This document shows, piece after piece, positions 23,621 to 30,177 of a DNA stretch of 40,547 bases. A model generated the notes under the pieces. That model saw nothing but the letters and a program-made list of their open reading frames with translations. It made no database searches and was not told the DNA's origin. Source of the DNA: an uncultured Oscillibacter sp. (GTDB lineage: Bacteria > Bacillota > Clostridia > Oscillospirales > Oscillospiraceae). Both the position numbers and the translations under genes were made by a program. The stretch covers positions 1-40,547 of the forward strand of contig NZ_CAJTUX010000020.1 of NCBI RefSeq assembly GCF_910579365.1, written 5' to 3'. Position 1 is the stretch's first letter. Each line of letters opens with the position of its first letter.

Positions 23621-24658
23621 ATGAAAAAGCGATATTTGAAATCGATCCTTGCGCTGTGCCTCTGCGCGTTGATGCTCGCGGGCTGCTCCGGAGGAACAAA
23701 GTCCACTCCCTCCGATTCCGGAAATTCCGGAGGCTCCGGCGGGATCCGCATCGGCGTCACCAGCATGACGCTGAAAGAGGCGGTGTACCTCTTCGTGGCG
23801 GACGCCATGAAGGAGCGGGCCGCCGAGTACGGGGACGTCACGGTGGACTGGGTGGCCTGTGAGAACGACGCCTCCGTCCAGATGCAGCAGGTGGAGTCCT
23901 TCATCGAGCAGGGCGTGGACCTGATCGTCATCGAGCCTGCCCGGTCGGACGCCTGCGTCAACATCATTGAGGCCATCAACGCCGCCGGCATTCCCTGCAT
24001 CAATCTGAACGCCGCCATTCGCGGAATCAACGTCCCCTACCGCACGGACTCCAACAGCTATGTGGTGGGTGAGATGCAGGTGGAGAAATTTGTGGAGCTC
24101 TGCGGATCCGATGAGCCCGCGAAGGTGGCCGTCATCGGCGGAAGCCTGGGCGACGAGACGGCGGAGACCATCACCAAGGGGGCGGAGGAGACCATCGCCA
24201 AGTACCCCAACATGGAAAACGTCCTCACCCAGATGCACAACAACTGGGACCGCCAGCTCGCCATGCAGACCATGGAGGCGCTTCTGGTGCAGCATCCCGA
24301 CCTGAAGGCCGTCTTTTGCAACAACGACACCATGGCCCACGGCTGCTACAAGGCCGCCCAGGACGTGGGCCGCGAGAACGACATCTACTTCTTCGGCGCC
24401 GACTGGGACCAGGACTCCGCCGAGCTCATCCTCTCCGGCGTGGAGAACTTCATGGTGGTCAACAAGGGCGCCATTGAGCAGGGCTATCTCACGCTGGACA
24501 TGGCCGTCCAGATCTGCCGGGGCGAGGAAGTGGATTACGACGAGCTTCTGAAAACGGACGACGGCGAGGTCAAGCTGAAGTATTCCCCCATGGTCATGGT
24601 GACGGTGGAGAATATTCAGGAGCAGGTGGAGGCGAAATACCCCGAGCTCCTCAAGTAA
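23621..24658 (+). CDS. Lipoprotein sugar-binding protein (RbsB-like), second system
   Basis: A 345-residue binding lipoprotein: signal peptide with lipobox LMLAGC (cysteine at about 22), a Ser/Gly linker, then a Peripla_BP_4-type fold (IRIGVTSMTLKEAVYLF, VESFIEQGVDLIVIEPA, AVFCNNDTMAHG). It captures a sugar or related compound outside the cell for the ATPase and permease encoded next. Ligand-contacting residues are not diagnostic. AGGAGG lies seven bases before the ATG. A large hairpin separates it from the ATPase gene, which would favour a higher level of the binding protein. Confidence 0.93.
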   Translation: MKKRYLKSILALCLCALMLAGCSGGTKSTPSDSGNSGGSGGIRIGVTSMTLKEAVYLFVADAMKERAAEYGDVTVDWVACENDASVQMQQVESFIEQGVDLIVIEPARSDACVNIIEAINAAGIPCINLNAAIRGINVPYRTDSNSYVVGEMQVEKFVELCGSDEPAKVAVIGGSLGDETAETITKGAEETIAKYPNMENVLTQMHNNWDRQLAMQTMEALLVQHPDLKAVFCNNDTMAHGCYKAAQDVGRENDIYFFGADWDQDSAELILSGVENFMVVNKGAIEQGYLTLDMAVQICRGEEVDYDELLKTDDGEVKLKYSPMVMVTVENIQEQVEAKYPELLK

Positions 24659-24707
24659 GAGCTTCCCGGAAGGGGGAGAGGCTCCGACAGGGTTACGCTG
24701 GATGAAA

Positions 24708-24760
24708 AAGAGGCAGCCGGTCAGGCCCTTCCGCGCGCGAAGGGTCTGGCGGCTGCTCTT
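24708..24760 (+). other. Intercistronic hairpin after the binding-protein gene
   Basis: A long imperfect stem (GCAGCC with GGCTGC, CAG with CTG, CCCTTC with GAAGGG, extended by AAGAG with CTCTT) closes around a GC loop, between the binding-protein stop (24658) and the ATPase start (24784). No T-run follows. Such hairpins commonly stabilise the upstream mRNA or partly end transcription, giving more binding protein than ATPase. Confidence 0.6.
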
Positions 24761-24783
24761 CTTGAAAGGAGAGACAAAGGATC

Positions 24784-26310
24784 ATGGCATTCCTTGAAGT
24801 GAAGCATATCGGCATCGAGTTCCCCGGCGTCCGCGCGCTGGACGATGTCTCCATCCGCTTCCCGGACGGAAAGATGACCGCGCTTTGCGGAGAGAACGGC
24901 GCGGGCAAGTCCACTCTGGGCAAGATCATTGCCGGCGTGTACCCCAAGGGCCGCTTCTCCGGGCAGGTGTTTCTGGACGGCCGGGAGCTGGAATTCGGAA
25001 GCACCCTGGACGCGGAGCGGCAGGGCGTGGTCATCATCCACCAGGAGCTGAACCTGATTAACGACCTGTGTGTCGCGGAGAATGTGTTTTTAAGCCAGAT
25101 GCCCAGCCGCCGGGGAATCGTGAACTGGAGGGAGATGCACCGGAAGGCCCGGGAGCTGCTGGACTCGCTGGAGCTTCAGGACATTGACACCGCGGCGCTC
25201 ATCAAGGACCTTACCGTCAGCAAGCGCCAGATGGTGGAGATTGCCAAGGCCCTCTCGAAGGACCCCAAGGTCCTGATCTTCGACGAGGCGACGAGCTCCT
25301 TGTCCGAGGCGGAAATCCGGTTGCTGTTCGATGTGATCAACCGGCTCAAGCAGCGGAATGTCACCATGATCTTCGTGACACATAAGCTGGATGAGATTTT
25401 CCGCAGCTGCGAGCATGTGGCGGTTTTGAAGGACGGGCGCTTCGTCTGGGAGAAGCCGATTACAGAGGTCACCCAGCACGATATCGTCACGGGCATGGTG
25501 GGGCGGGAGCTCTCCGAGATGTTTCCGCCCAAGAGCAGCCGGCCCCGGGGGGAGGAGCTTCTGGCAGTGAGGAACTGGACGGTCTATGACCGGGCCGCTC
25601 CGGAGAAGAAGGTGGTGGAGGACGCGTCCTTCCAGCTGTACAGCGGCGAGATTCTGGGGGTCTACGGCATCGTAGGCGCGGGGCGGACGGAGCTGATGGC
25701 CTCGATCTTTGAGGGCAGGGCGGTGAAGAGCGCCGGGGAGCTTTCCATCCGCGGGCAGCGGAAAACGCTCCGGGACGCCTGCTCCGCAACGGCGGAAAAA
25801 ATGGCCTTTGTGACGGAGGACCGGAAGAAGACCGGCCTGGTGCTGGAGCACAGCGTACAAAATAACATCGCCCTGGCCTCCCTGGGCAAGCGCTCCCGCT
25901 TTGGGAGGCTGGACCACAAGGCGGAGGCCGCCGCGGTGACGGAGACGGTGAAGAATTTCCGGATCAAGGTTCCGGACGCCAGCTATCTGGTCCGGCAGCT
26001 TTCCGGCGGCAACCAGCAGAAGGTGGTCCTGGGAAAGTGGATGCTGAACGACCCGGATATTTTGATTATGGACGAGCCCACCCGGGGCATCGACGTGGGC
26101 GCGAAGGCCGAGATTTACAAAATGCTCCGGGACTTTACGGAGGAGGGCAAGGGCGTGATTGTCATCTCCGGCGAGCTTCCGGAAATTCTGGGGCTCAGCG
26201 ACCGCATTCTCGTGATGTGCGAGGGGCGCATCGTGGCCGAGCTCTCCGGCGAAGAGGCGGACGAGGTGATTCTGGCTCAGTACGCGCTGAGCGCAATGGA
26301 TGACGCCTGA
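24784..26310 (+). CDS. Sugar ABC transporter ATPase, fused double domain (RbsA-like)
   Basis: A 508-residue twin ABC ATPase, the usual RbsA/MglA length. Domain one: Walker A CGENGAGKST, a degenerate signature DLTVSKRQMVEIAKAL, Walker B LIFDEATSSL, H-loop FVTHKLDE. Domain two: the altered Walker A GIVGAGRTELM normal for this family, signature LSGGNQQKVVLGKWM, Walker B LIMDEPTRGID. It powers uptake with the binding protein and permease on either side. The start follows GAAAGGAG. Unlike the first transporter of this window, both ATPase domains are in one chain. Confidence 0.94.
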   Translation: MAFLEVKHIGIEFPGVRALDDVSIRFPDGKMTALCGENGAGKSTLGKIIAGVYPKGRFSGQVFLDGRELEFGSTLDAERQGVVIIHQELNLINDLCVAENVFLSQMPSRRGIVNWREMHRKARELLDSLELQDIDTAALIKDLTVSKRQMVEIAKALSKDPKVLIFDEATSSLSEAEIRLLFDVINRLKQRNVTMIFVTHKLDEIFRSCEHVAVLKDGRFVWEKPITEVTQHDIVTGMVGRELSEMFPPKSSRPRGEELLAVRNWTVYDRAAPEKKVVEDASFQLYSGEILGVYGIVGAGRTELMASIFEGRAVKSAGELSIRGQRKTLRDACSATAEKMAFVTEDRKKTGLVLEHSVQNNIALASLGKRSRFGRLDHKAEAAAVTETVKNFRIKVPDASYLVRQLSGGNQQKVVLGKWMLNDPDILIMDEPTRGIDVGAKAEIYKMLRDFTEEGKGVIVISGELPEILGLSDRILVMCEGRIVAELSGEEADEVILAQYALSAMDDA

Positions 26311-26337
26311 CGGAATAAAATTTGGGAGGAACCGAAC

Positions 26338-27438
26338 ATGAGTAACGAAAAAACCCTCGCCAAACGGGCGAAGTTCAACTGGAAAAATTACACCGCCGCT
26401 TTCGGTTTGATCCTGATTGTGATCTTGTCGTCCATTCTGAGCGAGACATTCCTGGTGGCGAACAATCTGGTCAACATTCTGAAATCCAACGCCCCCAACG
26501 CCCTGCTGGCCTTGGGCATGACCTATGTGATTCTCACCGGCGGCATTGACCTGGCCGTTGCCAGCGTCCTGGCCCTCTCCGGCGTGATTGTGGCCATGAC
26601 CATCGGCACGCTGGGGCTGGCGCCCTCCATACTGCTGGCCCTGGCCTTCGGCGTGCTGAACGGCGCGGCGGTGGGCCTCATGGTGACGAAGCTCCGGGTG
26701 CCGCCCTTCATCGCCACCCTGGGCGCCCAGAATGTCTGGCGGGGCGTGGCCTATGTCGTCACAAAGGCCGCCGCGCAGCCCATCAGCAGCAGGGCCTTCA
26801 ATTCCATCGGCACGGGGAAGCTCCCCTCGGCGGTGGTGTTTGTCCTTCTGCTGGCCTGTCTGGCGCTGGTGGCGGCGGACATTGTCCGGGAAAAGCAGCA
26901 TAAGGGCCGGAAGCTGGTTTCCGGCGCGGTCAAGGTCCTGATCCTGGCCTTCACAGCGTGGCTGACGGCCTCCGTGGGGGGCATGAATCTGCTGATTGTG
27001 GTCTTTGTGGTCATGTTTTTCATCTGCTGGTACATTCTGGAGCACACGGTGTTCGGCCGGCAGATCTACGCTCTGGGCGGAAACGCCGAGGCCGCCCGCC
27101 TCTCTGGCATTCGGGTGGACCGCAATATCATCCTGGTCTACGTCATCTCCAGCTTCCTGGCGGCTATGGGCGGTGTTCTGGCCGCAGCCCGCCTGGGCTC
27201 CGGCATTCCCCAGCTGAACATCGGCGGGGAGACGGACGCCATCGCCGCCGTCGTCCTGGGCGGCACCAGCATGTCCGGCGGCGCGGGAAAGATCACGGGG
27301 ACGATTCTGGGCATCCTTCTAATCGGAGTGCTGAACAATCTTTTGACGCTGCTGGGCGTCTCCTCCGACATGCAGATGATCTTTAAGGGGGCCATCGTGC
27401 TGGTTGCCGTCATTCTGGACACCACGAACCACAAGTGA
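26338..27438 (+). CDS. Sugar ABC transporter permease (RbsC-like)
   Basis: A 366-residue permease of the ribose-type family with about ten membrane segments. Family marks are ALGMTYVILTGGIDLAVAS, FGRQIYALGGNAEAARLSGI and AAVVLGGTSMSGGAGKI. A charged loop around residues 185-200 (VREKQHKGRK) followed by an additional hydrophobic stretch makes it longer than RbsC (about 320). It is the last gene of the operon, 27 bases after the ATPase stop, and is followed by a good terminator. GGGAGG lies eight bases before the start. Confidence 0.93.
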   Translation: MSNEKTLAKRAKFNWKNYTAAFGLILIVILSSILSETFLVANNLVNILKSNAPNALLALGMTYVILTGGIDLAVASVLALSGVIVAMTIGTLGLAPSILLALAFGVLNGAAVGLMVTKLRVPPFIATLGAQNVWRGVAYVVTKAAAQPISSRAFNSIGTGKLPSAVVFVLLLACLALVAADIVREKQHKGRKLVSGAVKVLILAFTAWLTASVGGMNLLIVVFVVMFFICWYILEHTVFGRQIYALGGNAEAARLSGIRVDRNIILVYVISSFLAAMGGVLAAARLGSGIPQLNIGGETDAIAAVVLGGTSMSGGAGKITGTILGILLIGVLNNLLTLLGVSSDMQMIFKGAIVLVAVILDTTNHK

Positions 27439-27487
27439 CCGCAGGCGGGAGGCCCTGCGGCAGGGGAAACACCGCTTCAGCAGCCTG

Positions 27488-27521
27488 ACGGCCGGCTTTG
27501 GAACCCAAAGCCGGCCGTTTT
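27488..27521 (+). terminator. Intrinsic terminator of the second ABC operon
   Basis: A perfect 14-bp stem (27488-27501 with 27505-27518), three-base loop, then TTTT. It is nested in an outer 11-bp inverted repeat (27481-27491 with 27531-27541) that reaches into the end of the convergent hemerythrin gene. Confidence 0.85.
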
Positions 27522-27533
27522 GCGGAGGTCCCG

Positions 27534-28439
27534 TCAGGCTGCCGGACGGGAATCCTCCGGAATGGGGTCGATGCACAGGGCGAAGCAGTCCTGCTTCACG
27601 CCGAACAGAAGACGGTATTGGGGCTCGCGTTCTTCGAATATCCGTCCGAATTCTCCCCGGTCCAGAAAGCGCTCTTCCTCCAGGTGATAGGCGTCCGACT
27701 CCTCTCCGAAGCAGGCGGCGGCCCGCTGGATCAGACTCTGGGCGATTTCCCGGATGGCAAAGAGGGCGGTTTCGTTCATGGAATAGAATTCGATTCCAAA
27801 CATCAGCCCCGCCGCACGGAGCATCAGCTGCTCGCCGATGACCAGAATGAACCGGAGCCTGGGTCCCTGCCGGGCACGGTAGATCAGCTCGTAGTACTGC
27901 GCGTCCGGGATCGTGTCCCGGGTGGAAAAGGGGCCGATGAACCGGACGTGCAGGCCGAACATCTCCTGAAGGGGATGGACGATTACCGCGCGGGTCACCG
28001 ACAGCTCGTCATCCGGCTGCGCCAGGGCGAATTCGCCGCCGGTCTTTCCGGTGATGGCCCGGTCCTCAATGATGATGTGCCCGGTCAGCCAGCCGGTGCA
28101 GACGCCGAGAAACCGCTGGACCGCCTGGGTGGAAAAGCCGGTGGCATAGAGTTCCCGCTCCAGGGAGGGAAGCGTTTCCCGCTTCATTTTGTCGTGAAGC
28201 CGCTTGTGGGCCAGATAGCCGGGATAGCCGGCCTCCCGCATATAGGCCTCCTCCTCCGCGAAATGCTGGAGGGCATACGCCTTGAAGTATTTGATTCCCT
28301 CCACGCAGGCAAACTTGTTCTCGTGCTTTTCCACATAGAGCTCCATAATTTTTTGGACAATGGAAAAGAGCTTGCGGTGCGCTTGATCCACAATCTCCAC
28401 GCCGATGCTGAATGGTTCCTGCCATTGGATTTGCTGCAT
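27534..28439 (-). CDS. Bacteriohemerythrin with extra C-terminal domain
   Basis: A 301-residue protein, about twice the length of simple bacteriohemerythrins. Residues 1-130 carry the di-iron ligands: His21 (DQAHRKLF), His59 and Glu63 (HFAEEEAYM), His78 and His82 (HKRLH), His121 and Asp126 (WLTGHIIIEDRA). This domain binds oxygen or senses iron/redox state. The C-terminal 170 residues are not clearly recognised; the segment MNETALFAIREIAQSLIQRAA resembles the ExxN helix of CheC/CheX phosphatases, with Gln instead of Asn. It could link oxygen sensing to signalling, which is inference. Convergent with the second ABC operon. Confidence 0.85.
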   Translation of the reverse strand: MQQIQWQEPFSIGVEIVDQAHRKLFSIVQKIMELYVEKHENKFACVEGIKYFKAYALQHFAEEEAYMREAGYPGYLAHKRLHDKMKRETLPSLERELYATGFSTQAVQRFLGVCTGWLTGHIIIEDRAITGKTGGEFALAQPDDELSVTRAVIVHPLQEMFGLHVRFIGPFSTRDTIPDAQYYELIYRARQGPRLRFILVIGEQLMLRAAGLMFGIEFYSMNETALFAIREIAQSLIQRAAACFGEESDAYHLEEERFLDRGEFGRIFEEREPQYRLLFGVKQDCFALCIDPIPEDSRPAA

Positions 28440-28817
28440 ATGGTTTCCCTCTTTTCTGCCGCCCGCAGGATATGGGGCCCTGCCGGAAAGATGGGAAACG
28501 CCGTTTCAGAGCGCGGCTTCGCCGCCCGCATTCGGTGAGCGCCGCAGGGGGCGGGGAAATGACCGCTCCCTGCCGGGCGGGGAACCCCGCCCCTATTCGG
28601 TATTCCGCCAAGTTTCAAACAAGGTCCAGGCGGAATGAGAATGGATTGCCAGATTGAGCGTTGCCGCTCAAAATGGCCGGCCGCTGTAAAGCGGGAGACA
28701 GGAAGCCCTGTCTTGTGCCGCCGGAAAACGGAGGCATGCGTTTTCTCGTGCGTTTGCCGGCCATGACAGTGTATGCGGCGAGGCGGAACCCTGTTCCCCC
28801 CCGCCGCGTCCTGGCGG
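28440..28817. other. Hairpin-rich intergenic stretch without a gene
   Basis: 378 bases with no credible gene. It holds several perfect or near-perfect stems: the tandem pair at 28544-28592, TTGAGCG with CGCTCAA at 28654-28671, GACAGG with CCTGTC near 28697-28712, and GAAAACG with CGTTTTC near 28723-28745. No clear promoter for the hemerythrin gene was found. The density of stems suggests decayed or mobile repeat units. Confidence 0.55.
28544..28592. repeat. Tandem palindromic units (REP-like)
   Basis: Two adjoining hairpins: an 11-bp stem with one G-T pair (28544-28554 with 28563-28573) and a perfect 8-bp stem GGGCGGGG/CCCCGCCC with a two-base loop (28575-28582 with 28585-28592). The arrangement resembles extragenic palindromic elements. 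Only one copy is in the window, so repetition is not shown. Confidence 0.4.
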
Positions 28818-29102
28818 CTATTCTTCGCAGTAGTACTGCTTGACGGCCCCCAGCAGGGCCGTCACCCGCTGGTCCCGAATCCGGTAGATCACGTTCATCC
28901 CCTGTTTGTCGGATTCCAGAATCCCCGCCGTGCGCAGCTGGCCCAGGTGCTGGGACAGGGCCGAGGCGGTGATGTTGGGGGTGAAGCGGTGGAGCTCCCC
29001 GACGGACAGGGGGCCCCGCATCAGGGCGCACAGAATCAGCAGGCGGTGCTCATTGGAGAGAATTCTCAGAAGCTCCGCAATCTGTTTGGCCTTCTCCTCC
29101 AC
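28818..29102 (-). CDS. ArsR-family winged-helix repressor, candidate redox/persulfide sensor
   Basis: A 94-residue ArsR/SmtB protein. The recognition region is NITASALSQHLGQLRTAGIL. There is no ELCVCDL metal site; instead cysteines sit at 25 (RLLILCALM, helix 2) and 92 (KQYYCEE, last helix), about 67 residues apart, the placement recalled for BigR/SqrR/YgaV persulfide sensors. Derepression on disulfide or polysulfide formation is therefore plausible. The start is GTG at 29100-29102, six bases after GGAGGAGG. It overlaps the end of the membrane iron-sulfur gene by 53 bases, is last in the operon and probably represses it through the palindrome at 29903-29916. Confidence 0.88.
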   Translation of the reverse strand: MEEKAKQIAELLRILSNEHRLLILCALMRGPLSVGELHRFTPNITASALSQHLGQLRTAGILESDKQGMNVIYRIRDQRVTALLGAVKQYYCEE

Positions 29103-29673
29103 AGGTTTCCTCCTCCTTCTTTTGTTTCAGCATGCAGATGCCCTGGGTCATGGTGCCCATAGGGCAGTAAACGCACCAGGAGCGGGGCCGGAACAGCGCC
29201 ATGGTCAGAAGCCCCAGCACCGTGGAGGTCATCATGACCCCGTAAAAGCCGAAGGCGAACTGGGCGATCCACGGCGCGACCATATCCACATTCGCCCACT
29301 GCCAGGGCAGCTTGAACATCCACAGCAGCGTCACCGTCTGCCGCAGGGGCGCTCCGGTGAAAACCATGTAAGTCCCCCGGAGCATCAGGCCGAACATGAC
29401 CATGAAAAAGGCCAGAAACCCATAGCGGAACCAGCGGCTTCGCAGAAATTTGGGGGGCGGGGCGTTGCGGGAGAGCTTCCGGCCCAGCAGCCCCAGCAGC
29501 TGGCCCCGTCCGCAGTAGCGGTTGCAGTAGACCTTGTTTCCGCCGATCAGCGCCGCCAGCAGGGGAATGGAGAAGAACAGGATTCCCAGCCAGGCAAAGA
29601 GAATGTTGCACAGCCCCAGAATCCAGTACAAAAGCTCGGCCGCCCAGAGATATTCATACCACTTTTTCCTCAT
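29050..29673 (-). CDS. Membrane iron-sulfur protein, NapH/NosR-like
   Basis: A 207-residue membrane protein with about five hydrophobic segments. Two cysteine motifs face the same side: VYCNRYCGRGQL (about residue 52) and SWCVYCPMGTMTQGIC near the C-terminus, the CxxCP pattern of polyferredoxin-like membrane proteins (NapH, NosR, CcoG), here without the C-terminal ferredoxin domain. The small ferredoxin encoded just before it, overlapping by four bases, could supply that part. The pair probably moves electrons between a cytoplasmic donor and the membrane. The true start is ATG 29671-29673; the longer in-frame extension overlaps the ferredoxin in another frame. Confidence 0.85.
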   Translation of the reverse strand: MRKKWYEYLWAAELLYWILGLCNILFAWLGILFFSIPLLAALIGGNKVYCNRYCGRGQLLGLLGRKLSRNAPPPKFLRSRWFRYGFLAFFMVMFGLMLRGTYMVFTGAPLRQTVTLLWMFKLPWQWANVDMVAPWIAQFAFGFYGVMMTSTVLGLLTMALFRPRSWCVYCPMGTMTQGICMLKQKKEEETCGGEGQTDCGASENSLQ

Positions 29674-29876
29674 CCTTCGGCCCCCCTCGGTACAATGGCG
29701 ATGACGTCCGCCGGACAGACCCGGGCGCATTTTCCGCAGCCGACGCAGGCCGCGCCGTCCACTCGGGCCGCCACGCCGGACACGACGCGGATCGCCCCTC
29801 TGGGGCAGACCCCCATGCACGTCCCGCAGGCGACGCACTCCCGGCCCACCCGGGCCAGTTTTTTGGAAAGAACCAT
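29670..29876 (-). CDS. Two-cluster 4Fe-4S ferredoxin
   Basis: A 68-residue ferredoxin with two classical CxxCxxCxxxCP motifs (CVACGTCMGVCP and CVGCGKCARVCP), each binding a 4Fe-4S cluster. It carries low-potential electrons in the cytoplasm, probably to the membrane iron-sulfur protein encoded next (stop and start overlap as ATGA). GAGGAGGG lies upstream of the ATG. It is the first gene of the ArsR-controlled operon. Confidence 0.93.
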   Translation of the reverse strand: MVLSKKLARVGRECVACGTCMGVCPRGAIRVVSGVAARVDGAACVGCGKCARVCPADVIAIVPRGAEG

Positions 29877-29902
29877 AATACCCTCCTCAATAAATAAGTA
29901 AT

Positions 29903-29916
29903 TTAGATATGTCTAA
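29903..29916. promoter_or_regulatory. Candidate ArsR operator
   Basis: TTAGATATGTCTAA has 5-bp inverted arms (TTAGA/TCTAA) around four bases and touches the -10 box of the ferredoxin operon promoter. Size, symmetry and position fit a site for the ArsR-family repressor encoded in the same operon. Confidence 0.55.
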
Positions 29917-29943
29917 TATACTTTATGATAGAGAACTTGTCAA
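29915..29943 (-). promoter_or_regulatory. Promoter of the ferredoxin-membrane protein-ArsR operon
   Basis: On the minus strand a perfect TTGACA (29938-29943), 17 bases, then TATATT (29915-29920, five of six). The palindrome at 29903-29916 begins within the -10 box, so a bound repressor would occlude transcription start. Confidence 0.7.
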
Positions 29944-30046
29944 GATGCCTTTTGAAGGAAGGTCCTTTTTTCCGAAGGGCCTCGGGACTCGGGGCGGGGA
30001 TTCCTCCGAAGCGGATTTTGCGCGGCAAAGCCGGGGAGAATCCTTC

Positions 30047-30075
30047 TTGTATTTTCTCACAAAGTGTCGTATGAT
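30047..30075 (+). promoter_or_regulatory. Promoter of the nucleoside kinase gene
   Basis: TTGTAT (30047-30052), 17 bases, then TATGAT (30070-30075, five of six), about 100 bases before the start codon. Confidence 0.6.
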
Positions 30076-30177
30076 AGAGACAGAACCTTGGAAAACCGGC
30101 GTCCGGCTTTCCAGACAGACAAGACCCGGCAGCCTGTTCCCCAGACGGGACGATCATATATAGAGGAGGTCATCCAA

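Larger units (their letters stand above)
29877..30177. other. Divergent promoter region, ferredoxin operon / nucleoside kinase
   Basis: A 301-base gap. It holds the operator and promoter of the ferredoxin operon (29903-29943) and the promoter of the nucleoside kinase (30047-30075). The stretch between them (about 29950-30045) is GC-richer and shows no gene or clear structure. Confidence 0.6.
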
